Part shown: piece after piece, positions 23,329-32,966 of the stretch
Numbering within the stretch: the stretch's first letter is position 1
How the letters are laid out: every line of letters begins with the position of its first letter
Assembly (NCBI GenBank): GCA_015680685.1
Contig: MNCI01020452.1
Span: 312,420 to 376,419, forward strand
From: Gnetum montanum
Taxonomy: Eukaryota > Streptophyta > Gnetopsida > Gnetales > Gnetaceae
Length of the DNA stretch: 64,000 nt
Reading direction: 5' to 3'
Made by a program: the position numbers and the translations under genes
Notes under the pieces: model-generated
Databases searched by the model: none
What the model was told of the DNA's origin: nothing
What the model saw: the letters and a program-made list of their open reading frames with translations, nothing else

Positions 23329-23929
23329 AATGTATTCAAAAAGATCAAGAAGAATCAAGTTCCATGCATCATGTATAGTGATATAGGATGCAATTTTGTG
23401 TAGAAAATTTTGACAGTGAAATGAGCACCCATCTCTACATGCAAGTGGTGTGCACTAAAAGTAGAAATTCAAATGTGTCTATAGGCAATAGCCACAAAAT
23501 AGTAGGATACCTAGTGGCTAACTACTAATTCTAAGAATAGCATACTTTGCATGGAACCAACTGAGAGCCTGGCATGCACATATGTCACAAGCATGAATGA
23601 ACTAGAGCAAGTTCATCACCAACTCTTTGATGATGCAAATGATGATACCTATTGGGAAGAGTTGGAAATTCTTAAAAATTTCAAGCAAGAGCCCATTGAA
23701 CTAAAAACTATATGAGCCAACATGGAATATGTGTTCTTAAATAATGGGAAACTGGTCATAATCAATGCAAATCTTAATCTAGAACAAATAAATATGCTAT
23801 TGAATGTGGTTGAAAAATGGTCAATAGCTTTAGCTTGGTCATATCTTGAATGCATAGGGATTAATCCTAGGATATGCCAACATCACATCTACAATGATCT
23901 AGCCATGAAGCCAAAGAGGTAGCCATAGA

Positions 23930-24720
23930 GGCAATTGAACCCCAAAATAAAGTAGATCATCAAAGAGAAAATCGAACTTCTCAAGGCAAGATTCATTTAT
24001 CCCATTGTGGAGAGTAAGTGGGTTAGTCCACTCATTATTGTGCCCAAGAAAGATGGCAAGTACTGAGTCTATATCAATTTTTGGCTACTAAATATAGCAA
24101 CATTCAAGAACCATTTTTCATTGCAATTTGTTGATTAGGTGTTAGACACAATCTGGGCATTGCTACTATAGTTTCCTAAATGGTTATAGTGGCTATAACC
24201 AAATTTAGATCATGCCAAAGGATCAAGAAAAAACAACATTCACAAGTTGATGGGGGACTTTTGTATATTGCAAGATGCCTTTTGATCTATGCAATGCCCC
24301 TGCTACATTTCAATGCCTGGTCCTAAGAATTTTTCAATAGAAAATTGGTAGTGGTTTGGACATCTTCATGGATGACTTCTCGACTTATGGAGCTACATTT
24401 GAGTAAGCCCTACACTGCCTTGAGTAAGTGTTGAAATGATACATTGAGACAAACCTCAAGTTCAATTAGCAAAAGAGTCATCTAATGGTCAAAGAAAGCA
24501 TTGTACTAGGGCATAGAATATCACAAGTACAAATTGAGGTTGATCCTAAAAAAATAATGGTCATCCAAGGAATAAAATACCAACTAGAAACTATCAATGA
24601 TGTTCAGTCATTCCTTCGACACACTAGCTACTATCAGTGAATCATAGAGAATTTTTCTAAGATCTCAAAACTGTTGATGGTGCTGTCAAAAGAAAGATGC
24701 TCCATTTGTCTAGACTGTGG
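23930..24720 (+). pseudogene. Reverse transcriptase of element A
   Basis: RT copies the element RNA into DNA. In broken frames I read the gypsy RT block order. First comes KIELLKARFIYPIVESKWVS followed by IVPKKDGKY. Next are IMPKDQEKTTFTSWWGTFVY, CKMPFDLCNAPATFQC and the catalytic FMDDF at about 24367, in place of the common YxDD. Last are VLGHRISQVQIEVDPKK and IKYQLETINDVQSFL. Several in-frame stops occur. The order and spacing are those of Ty3/gypsy, with RT upstream of integrase. Confidence 0.85.
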
Positions 24721-24799
24721 AATGTGAATAAGAATTTCAACAGCTAAAAGAAAAACTTGTAGAAACTCCAATCCTACAAACACCCAACTGGTCTATACC

Positions 24800-25125
24800 A
24801 TTTCATGTTATGATGGATACATCAAATTATGCCTTGGAAGTTATGCTTACGTAGATGGATGATAAGAAATGTCCATATTACATCCACTATGCTAGCCAAA
24901 GCATTGTGGATACACAACTAAACTACAAGAATTATGTGCTTGGATACAAAGTGTTTTTGCACATATACCATAGTGCCATCCTTTTCCTAATGAAAACGAC
25001 AATGGTAATTCCTTGTGTCATATCATGGCTAGTGATCTTATGGGAATTTGATCTCATGTTGGTAGATCAAAAGGATACTAAGAATGTAGTCGTTGACCAC
25101 TTGTTTCAGTTATGATGGAACAATA
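24800..25125 (+). pseudogene. RNase H of element A
   Basis: RNase H degrades the RNA strand during reverse transcription. The frame reads FHVMMDTSNYALEVML, then MDDKKCPYYIHYASQSI and LNYKNYVLGYKVFLHIYHSA. This matches the gypsy RNase H pattern of a D-A-S-x-x-A-x-G start followed by Y-A-S-R-x-L. It ends with VDQKDTKNVVVDHLFQL, equivalent to the usual KGxxNxVADALSR. A deletion relative to B removes the middle (the B copy keeps NYTITKKEFMVVVYALDKF). Confidence 0.75.
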
Positions 25126-25311
25126 AAGAGGAAGAGAACCCACTACCTAATATGTTTCTTAATGAACTGCTCTTTACTGGGGCTATAACTAAACAATTTC
25201 CTAATGAGCCTAAATGGTATGATGGCATTCTCACCTATCTTCTCACCAAAGAAATGCCATAAGGGTTGGACAATAAAAAAATAGCAATTTTTTCACTAGG
25301 TAAAACATTTC

Positions 25312-26430
25312 ATGGAGATCAACGAACACTTCTACAAGGTGTGCATTGATGGCCTAGTTTGTTGGTGTGTCCCTAATGCTGATCAACTGTGCATTCTCCA
25401 AGATGCTCATGAAGGTCCTTGTGGAGGCCACTATGTTGGGAGATGCATGACCATTAAGACCCTAATGGTAGAGTATTATTGGCCAACAATCTTTAGGGAT
25501 GTTTATCAATATGTCCACTCTTGTGAATGATGCCAACAAGATCGTGGATTGATTGCTTGAATGGAGGAACCTCAACAATGAATTCAACCATTGGAATCCT
25601 TTGACATCTGGGGCATTGACTTCATGGGTCTCATCACATCCATGTTAAATGAAAAGGTGTACATCATAGTCACTATTAACTATTATATAAAATGGATAGA
25701 AGCAACAATTTTCATTGGCTATACATCTTCTATTGCTACTTGGTTTGTACAACAAAATGTCGTAAATAGGTTTGGTGTTCCACATGCATTAATTTTTGAT
25801 AATGAAACTCACTTTATAGGCACTACCTTTCGAAAGCTCATGCAACACCTAGGGATTGAACATAAACTTACAACACCCTACCACGCCCAAGCCAATGGTG
25901 AAGCTAAGGTTACCAATAGGGAAATCACAAGGATTCTAACAAGAACTATTAGCAAATATAGGAAATACTAGAGCACAAAACTTAGCAATGCCCTTTGGGC
26001 CTACCGCTCAACATGGAACCTTTCTATAGGCTATTCTCCCTATGAGCTTGTGTACGAAAAGTTACCAACACTTCCTATTCAATCTAAGCTCTATGCACTT
26101 GCAACTACTTGTGACCTTGACCTTGACTTGAGTCTAGCACAAAAGGAAAGACTAATGAATCTCAACTTGCTAGAAAAAAATTGATTGATGGCCCTATCAT
26201 CTAATGAGTTGCACAAGGCATTCAACAAAAAGCACCATGACCTTAAAATCAAGAAAGTCAAATTTCAACCAGGAGATAAGGTTCTCTATTAAAATCCCAC
26301 ACACATACCTCAACGAACTAAGTTTAAAATGTTGTGTGAAGGACCTTATATAATTTATGGAACTTTTTCTTTCGGGGCCATGATGATATACAAACTTGAG
26401 AGCCTAGACAAGAAATAGCTGGTCAACATA
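25312..26430 (+). pseudogene. Integrase of element A
   Basis: Integrase inserts the cDNA into the host genome. The N-terminal zinc domain (25312-25550) has HEGPCGGHY and a C-x-x-C pair interrupted by a stop. The catalytic core (25591-25971) has D at GIDFMG and D at IFDNETHF. The third acidic residue, normally E in G-Q-x-E-V, reads K (NGEAKVTNREI). After a stop at 25971 the frame continues with LWAYRSTWNLSIGYSPYEL. A C-terminal GPY-type motif follows near 26335 (EGPYIIYG). No chromodomain is visible. Inactive. Confidence 0.85.
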
Positions 26431-28580
26431 CACGAAGTCAAATTTGTCCATGAGCATAAGCCAACAAATACAACAAACACCTCATTGGATGGACAACCAT
26501 GCTCAATATTTTAGATCTCCTCGTTTTAACTCAATCATGGGGGAGATGACCATCCATGTTAACTATATAATTAGATCAATTTTTCACCATTTTTGTTTTA
26601 TACATTTTTTATTTTCCAACTTTTTATTTTATAAATTCTTTATTTTACATCTCATTTTCATGTTATTAATCTTTTCAAAAAATGTTTTACAACATCATTA
26701 GTACATTTTTCAGTTCTTGAATATTTTACACTTTCTTTTATTTTGGTGTGATTTTCTAAACTTTTGTTAATAAGTGCCAAGCATAGTAGTAATTCATTGT
26801 TTAATGGAGGTATGTACTATGTTGTTATTTGATTATTGATGTCTAGATTCTAGCTTTGAATTTTCTTATGAATAATTAGGACATGGTTTCTTTTTTTATG
26901 AAATAGGTAGTGTCTCCACAACATCCACCCATCCATAAACTCTATGGTTTTCCTTGTTCTGGAAATGTGCACTCCCTTTCTCATAATAAAATTATAACAA
27001 ATTTGTGACTTTGGTAGTTTTCATAATTGGAAAGGATTCAAAGGTTTGAATAGGATGTGCCTTCAAGGTGATTTAATATTCTTTGTGCCTTTCTGCTTGC
27101 TTGGGTGCATGCATGTTTTCATGGATTTCTTACTATTCCATGTTGACTAATTAAAGGAAGTTGAATAATTCTTTGCATGGTGTGGTTCTCAAAAAAAATG
27201 ATGGAAATTCAAAGCACACCTCTTAAACATAATAAATTAATAAGTCTTTGCATGGTGTGGTTCCCATTTCAAAAAAAATGATGAAAATTCAAATCACAAC
27301 CCTTTGACAAAATAAATGGACTACAAGCATTGGTTATAGGACTAGAAAGACATGTTACCCATGCATGAAGGTGCCCTCTAACTAAGTCCCTTCCTTACTT
27401 CCTACTTCTCTTTTCTTCTCTAATGGTGGTTATTCTATGGAAGTACTTTTATATCTCAGGGAGGTGGACTAGTCTTAGAATGGTAATGTGAAGTCACTAA
27501 ATATGGTTTGTTTCAGTCTGGACTAAGGATGAATCTTATCAAGTCATTTAACCATAAAATTCACAAGGTACTTCATGTAACCTTAATTAGGAACTTCATT
27601 CCACTCTCTCTCTTGTCCATATATGCTTTTCATGTTTCACCTCATTGCCAGTTTCATGTTCTTATTTGATGTCCTAGTTTGATGTGTCGAAATTCTTAGG
27701 AAATTTCTTTTAGGTTTTTGTGCTTAACCTTCCATAACTATTAATCATTCATGGGTTCCATGGACTCCTTGGTTTGAAGTTATGTAAGGGAAATAAAGGG
27801 CTTGTGCTTGCTTTGGGGAGGACCCACTTGCATATCTTTTGGCCGGGTTAGTTAAGCTCTTTATCCTTAGACATTCTTACAATCAAATCCTTCTATTTAC
27901 CTCATCAATGACATCCAATTGTGCACATCTTCATAACACTTGTTTAGTTAAACCTTTTATTATTACTATTGTGAATTCTTACATCTTCTTCAAGCATTTC
28001 ATCCTGTTTGAACTTTTCAAATTTAATGCACCGCTTATCTATTTTATCCTATTTGTTAGTCTTGTAGATAACACTTCTAAAGGAATCAATCTACCACAGT
28101 CACAACCTAGTTGAGTGTAACCACTAATGAGACAAGGTTCTTATCAACTCTTTCTTACACATTGCACACTAATCCATGATTTTGTTATGATTGTAGTGGG
28201 AAGCATAGATAGAATATGTAGATTAGAAGCAAGAAAATCATCACAAAGGNTCATAGATAGAATATGTAGATTAGAAGCAAGAAAATCATCACAAAGGAAG
28301 CAGCAGTAGCAAGACCACATGATGAGGATTATTCATTATCATTGAATCTTCTTCTTCGATCTTCAGCTACCAAAATAATGGATGTCAGTTTTATCTAGGA
28401 TGTTCACTTCTCTTATTATGAACATGCACTTTTGTATAAGATTGTAATTTCATACACTTGGGCACTTAGAGTTTGTTTGTTCCATCTAAGTCAGTTTGTG
28501 TATCAGTTAATAATCCCACACCTTCCCAATATTTGTAAGAAACATGTTCCTCCACTTCGCTCGAGGAAAAGTTTTCATTT
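26431..28580 (+). other. Noncoding tail of element A between integrase and 3' LTR
   Basis: About 2.1 kb with T-rich and short-frame sequence. It shares blocks with the same position in C (56500-58150) and B (46080-46600), including an AACTCTATGG phrase and a NHGGDDHPC-like vestige just after integrase. The accessory coiled-coil ORF of B and C is not present. A 91-codon hydrophobic frame at 27839-28114 has no recognised function. Confidence 0.6.
28204..28297. other. 46-bp duplication across an N (assembly join)
   Basis: 28204-28249 and 28252-28297 are the same 46 bases, separated by the N at 28250 and one T. This looks like two contig ends that overlap but were not merged. Confidence 0.85.
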
Positions 28581-28593
28581 AGTGATGGGGATA
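28581..28593 (+). other. Polypurine tract of element A
   Basis: AGTGATGGGGATA directly precedes the 3' LTR start TGATGGCTCA. The matching site in B is 47718-47729. Confidence 0.7.
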
Positions 28594-29728
28594 TGATGGC
28601 TCATGATATGACTAGCTCTAATATCAAATATTTGATATTAGAGCCTTGATATTGAATACCCAATTTTGTAGCCCATGATGCGATGTCAAATATCTGATAT
28701 CAAGGGGTATATTTTAGGCTATAAATATAGCACTTGGGCTCACAAATTTAATAAGTTTTTCATAGTTTTTATCATAGATAGTGAAGCTCTTACAAATTAT
28801 TTTCTCTAGAGTTAGGATATTTTCTGAGTTCTTGTAGTAGGAGTTTGAGTGTGTATGGATCTTTGTTTAAGCACTAATGTACTTGAGCACAATAGTGTGG
28901 TGGGAATAAAGCGAACCCTTTTGATCATCCTTGCATCACTGAGAATAGATTAATGTTTACTTAATACATTTAATATTCATGCACTCTACATTCATGCACT
29001 TTACTTTAATGCATTGTCATTAAGCAAATAATTTCCAATTTTTAATAAACATAAGCATGACCATTTTGACCATACATGTAGCACTTGGTAACTTAGAAAT
29101 GCTTAATGTTTGGTAACCTAGCAGGGCTATATGTGTTCAAGATGTGTCCAAGAAAGTGGAATGGGTACTTGTGTTAGGCTAGCTTGGTAGTGGATAAATT
29201 AGATCCTAAATTACTTTACCGTTCATTATTGTTATAGGCGATTAAACTTACAAAACATAAAATGATAAAAATCATGTGGCTCAATTACACTTAAACCATA
29301 TCTGTAACGATGGAAAACGTCGGCAGCTGGAAATACCGACCGAAGTTCCGTGTACACAGCCTTAACCACGGATCCGCGCGAGGGCTAAGCTGGAAAAACG
29401 AATCCGCGGTGCCCTGAACGGTCTTGTCGATCAGACAGGGACTTACGGGTCAGTAAAAGCGATGATAATTGTGGATCGACCGCAAAAAGGTGGGATAACG
29501 ATGTATGTGGCCTACCGCGAAGATGACGCCGAAATACCGAGAAGACGCAAATCGGGAGCNCTTGAGCTTCACAAGTGTAGTTGGAAAAACAAACATTCTC
29601 AATGTCCATTTCACTTCTTAGAGAATTAGTGCACTAGAGAACCATAGGTCCATTAAATTCGACTAGATTATGTCTGAACGCCTTAGTGATTCATATGGTT
29701 GGGCATCAGGGTACCTTGCTGCTCATCA
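28594..29728 (+). repeat. 3' LTR of element A, with GC-rich insert
   Basis: It pairs with 19501-20367. It has diverged strongly in U3 and less in R-U5. TATAAATA lies at 28720-28727. It ends GCTCATCA before the TSD. Its length of 1,135 bp is explained mainly by the foreign-looking segment at 29303-29560. Confidence 0.9.
29303..29560. other. GC- and CpG-rich segment of unknown origin, ending at N
   Basis: Comparison with the 5' LTR (CATATC directly joined to CTTGAGC at about 20190-20202) shows that this segment is inserted without loss of LTR sequence. By eye it has about 27 CpG in 257 bases and roughly half G+C, whereas the surrounding LTR is AT-rich and CpG-poor. No TSD is seen and the right end is the N at 29560. 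Frames on both strands are short and match nothing I recognise. A contaminant read at a contig end is the simplest reading; a true recent insertion cannot be excluded. Confidence 0.75.
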
Positions 29729-29915
29729 CCTAGTCGTAAGACACTTGATTTAGAAGCTCTAACTCATGGATTCAATTCTAATGAGCAATTGTAAGTTATA
29801 TAAAGTTCTAACTAGACTATATATCTTGGGGTGTACCTATGTTTCACTTATTTTCAGTTTCAAAACCACTCTTTTCATCTACTCCTTCCTAGGCACCAGC
29901 CCCTAGCCCCTTGCA
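29729..29915 (+). repeat. SINE-like unit 2, right part
   Basis: It continues the unit begun at 19483. The B-box-like GGATTCAATTCT is at 29768-29779, followed by the family tail TATATCTTGGGGTGTA and TGTTTCACTTATTTT. Confidence 0.65.
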
Positions 29916-29930
29916 TGTTCTACTAGGTAG

Positions 29931-30085
29931 TAATAATGACGTGTTATCCAAGTGGTAAGACACTTGATTTAAAAGCTTCAATTCATGAGTTCGATTCTAT
30001 TCAACAATGCTAAGTTATTAAGTTCTAATTGAAGTATATTACAATTCTTTCAATGTTTCAACATCCCTGCCCTACCCACCCACTA
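29931..30085 (+). repeat. SINE-like unit 3
   Basis: A-box TTATCCAAGTGGTAAG and B-box GAGTTCGATTCT (29987-29998), the best match here to the GGTTCGANTCC Pol III consensus. A degenerate tail follows. Confidence 0.65.
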
Positions 30086-30112
30086 CATTCCCCTCCTCCC
30101 TACCCACCCTAG

Positions 30113-30250
30113 CTGTGATTCTATTAGGTAGCCTAGTCATAAGACTCTTGATTTGAAAGCTCTAAGTTATGGGCTCAATTTTAATAGGTAATGTTGAATT
30201 ATAAGTTCTAATTAGATGAGTGTACTATATTACAATTGTTTCTAGGTTTC
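30113..30250 (+). repeat. SINE-like unit 4
   Basis: A-box GTAGCCTAGTCATAAG and B-box GGGCTCAATTTT, then GTTCTAATTAGATGA and a decayed tail. Confidence 0.6.
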
Positions 30251-30572
30251 ATCATTATTATTTCGAAAGGGGAGAAGGGGGAGGGGTGCTATGTTGAGCT
30301 ATGGATGATACAACCTATGTATTGTTTAACTAAAAAAATTCAATATTAACCAAGTCCCTATATTCACTCTCTATCTTTATATTTTATCAAATTTATGTTT
30401 TGTTTCTATATCTATATTATTATTATGAATAAATTTTTTATTTTCTAGGTTTCTTTTTACATTTTTAAAATAAAGGAAATACATAAATAAATAAGAATAC
30501 CAAATCACAAATGCGTGATGTGATGAATCCTTATAATATGGAATTGGTTTTTTGAAAAACTATTATATTAGC

Positions 30573-30735
30573 AATGAGGTATTAACCTAGTAGTAAGATT
30601 TTTGATTTGAAAGCTCCAAGTCATGGGTTTGATTCTACTAAACAATGTTATGTTATAAAGTTCTAATTAGACTATATATCTTGGGGTGTAATTATATTAT
30701 AATTATTTCAAGTTATAATACCTTATGCACCCAAC
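30573..30735 (+). repeat. SINE-like unit 5
   Basis: A-box TTAACCTAGTAGTAAG, B-box GGGTTTGATTCT, and tail CTATATATCTTGGGGTGTA. Confidence 0.65.
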
Positions 30736-30756
30736 CCCTTAAATTGATTCTTATTT

Positions 30757-30865
30757 AATAATAAGGTGTTAGTCTAGTGGTAAGACTCTTATGGGTTTAA
30801 TTATAATAGGTAATATTAAGTTATAAAGTTAATTTGACTATACTTCTTAGGGATAAATATTGTTT
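30757..30865 (+). repeat. SINE-like unit 6 (internally deleted)
   Basis: A-box TTAGTCTAGTGGTAAG, with a short A-to-B spacing because the sequence equivalent to TTGATTTGAAAGC is missing. B-box GGGTTTAATTAT. Confidence 0.6.
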
Positions 30866-30869
30866 AAAA

Positions 30870-31156
30870 GAAATTTTTGAGCTCCCTATAATAATTCCAC
30901 CCTTGGAAAACATTTTTTGGAACCACTTGAGAGTCCCAACAATAGCAATAAAAGAGGGCTGACTCAAGGTGGACTATGCCTTACGACTCAGCTCACTTGC
31001 TTCATATCATAGAGCACATAACTTGTTAGTTAATGGTTAGAGGTGGTAAAGTCATCATAAGTATTAATTACACAACTAGACCAACAAGACACATGCACAC
31101 ATAATAAGCACATAATACATCATTCTCCTAGAAAGGCTATGACATTTTCTTATAAT
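30870..31156. other. No recognised feature
   Basis: AT-rich sequence between SINE-like units with no frame or repeat identified. Confidence 0.5.
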
Positions 31157-31352
31157 AATGCATCTAGCCCTAAGCCCCACTTTGAGGAGAGGATGGTGGC
31201 TTGAGCATCGAAGCCAAAGCTCCTTCATAAGCCTATATATTCCCATGTTCCTATACTAATGCATCTAGCCCTAATTTCCACTCCAAAGAGAGGATGGTGG
31301 CCTGAGCATCGAAGCCAAAGCTCCTTCACAAGCCTATATATCCCTGTGATGA
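31157..31352. repeat. 101-bp tandem duplication
   Basis: Units at 31157-31257 and 31258-31352 both start AATGCATCTAGCCCTAA. They share GAGAGGATGGTGGC, GAGCATCGAAGCCAAAGC and AAGCCTATATAT. No function was recognised. Confidence 0.85.
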
Positions 31353-31584
31353 GGTTCACAAGGAATTAAGGCCCATGTAGTTATAAATGATGATTAGAAT
31401 AACATAGAATCCAAAAGGTTCTCCATGCTTCTTCAACCCTCATTCTAGAGGAAAACAACCTTCAATCCACTAATAAATCATGTTTTCCCAAACTTCCTTT
31501 TCCAACATAAAAGAAAGGTAAAAAAAAATGAACACAATTTTTAACACCTCTCATCCAAAATAAATTTAAGGATAGTGAGACACT

Positions 31585-31735
31585 ACTTACTTAGTTAAAA
31601 TGTAGGTGAGTCTTGACATGGTAATCCCAAGTCATAGATTCAATTCTATTAGATAGAAATGAGTTGTAAACTTTTATAAATATTAGGGTATATCTATGTT
31701 TCACTTATTTTAGGTTCCAACATCCTCTTAATTCT
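31585..31735 (+). repeat. SINE-like unit 7 (degenerate)
   Basis: Weak A-box, B-box TAGATTCAATTCT, and the family tail GGGTATATCTATGTTTCAC. Confidence 0.5.
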
Positions 31736-31751
31736 AAGGATTATGCTAATA

Positions 31752-31895
31752 TGGTATTTCTATTAGCCTAGTGATAAGAATCTTAATTTGAAAGCTCTAA
31801 GTCATGGGTTCAATTCTAATGAGCAATGCTAAGTTATATATCTTGGGGTATACTTTTATTATAATTATTTTAAGTTTCTAACATCCCCACCTCCA
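31752..31895 (+). repeat. SINE-like unit 8
   Basis: A-box TTAGCCTAGTGATAAG and B-box GGGTTCAATTCT, with the tRNA-like spacing between them, then tail TATATCTTGGGGTATAC. Confidence 0.7.
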
Positions 31896-32026
31896 CCTCC
31901 TCTATGGATATTGTTATGTTATTCTTAAGTTCTTCTAAAGTATCATGTTGAGTATATGGAGGGGAGGTGCTAGACCCCCAAAAAATGAATAATAATATTT
32001 AAAGAATTTAGAGTACATTATATCAT

Positions 32027-32816
32027 TGATAAATAATATGTTGGGTTGTGTTGATGGGCATCCATTGATGCATTCCCATTGATGCATGGGTTGATGCATT
32101 GATGCATATAGTGTCTATCTCTACCTATATAAATGTGCATACCCACAACATTTATGGCACTATTGAGTCAATAGCATAACAAAGTTCTTGCATCTTATTC
32201 CCATAAGAGTTAGAATATTTTCTAAGTGCCCGTAGTAGAACTTCAAGGATTGTACAGATCCTTATTTGAGCATCAATTTACTTGGATATCTCAATCTGAT
32301 GTCAGTAAAGATGAGAATCTTAGAACTCCTTGTAGCATTTAGAATAGATTAATGTTTATTTTCATGCACTTTACATAAGTACAACTGCCTCAAGCATACT
32401 GTTAATGCTTGGTAATCTTAGTAGTGTTAGCACTTGGTATGCCCAATAGCCTAATGCATGGTAACCTAGTAGCATCATAATAAGTTTAAGATGTGTACGG
32501 AAGGTGGGCCTAGATACTTAGGAAATAGACTAAGGCATTAGATAGTTACTTAGATTAGTTCCCAATTAATCACTTTATCTCACACTTAGACTTAATCAAA
32601 TAAAATATAAAATTAATAAAAATTATGTACCTTGGCTCACACTTAACCATACACTTGCACCTACACAAGTGAAGCCAAGAAGACAATGATCATGTCATTA
32701 GATCACCATCTTTGTTATTGGCATTAAAGAGCTAAAGTCCATAAAATTCAACCAGATCACTAGTACAATGCTTATGATTCATATGGTTTAGCATAGGGAC
32801 TACTCACCACTCATCA
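32027..32816 (+). repeat. 5' LTR of element C (790 bp)
   Basis: It starts TGATAAATAATATG and ends CACTCATCA. TATATAAAT lies at 32126-32134. U3 holds several GATGCAT/ATTGATG words, unlike the GATATC-type U3 of A and F. Confidence 0.9.
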
Positions 32817-32817
32817 T

Positions 32818-32835
32818 CAATGCTGTTGTCAAGGA
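32818..32835 (+). other. Primer binding site of element C (decayed tRNA-Asp type)
   Basis: CAATGCTGTTGTCAAGGA lies one base after the LTR. Eight differences from the tRNA-Asp complement, all transitions. Confidence 0.7.
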
Positions 32836-32966
32836 TTTTAGTTAGCTAACTATGCTACCTAGGAAAGAGAATGAAACCATTCACTAACATTGTAAAAAGT
32901 ACTTAATGCTAACATGATTAAGATAAAAAAATAACAAACACACACTGTTTATTCTTAATCACTAAT

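Larger units (their letters stand above)
19501..29728 (+). mobile_element. Full-length Ty3/gypsy element A (10.2 kb)
   Basis: LTRs at 19501-20367 and 28594-29728 flank an internal region with tRNA-Asp-type primer site, gag, protease, RT, RNase H, integrase, a 2-kb noncoding tail and a polypurine tract. The 5-bp TSD CCTAG is perfect at 19496-19500 and 29729-29733. All coding parts carry stops and frameshifts, so it is dead. The PR-RT-RNase H-IN order is gypsy-type. The tRNA-Asp primer site and long 3' noncoding region recall the plant Athila/Tat branch. The assembly has N bases at 28250 and 29560. Confidence 0.93.

Noticed and set aside
25591-25971. 126-codon open frame as a standalone protein
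   Set aside because: It is the integrase core of element A between stops.
29385-29609. Minus-strand frame in the GC-rich segment as a transferred gene
   Set aside because: It crosses the N and joins the segment to LTR sequence; no family is recognised and the segment may be contamination.
29731-29915. Functional tRNA gene suggested by A and B boxes
   Set aside because: No acceptor stem or CCA-ready end can be drawn, and the same sequence recurs in the cluster with a non-tRNA tail; a SINE fits better.
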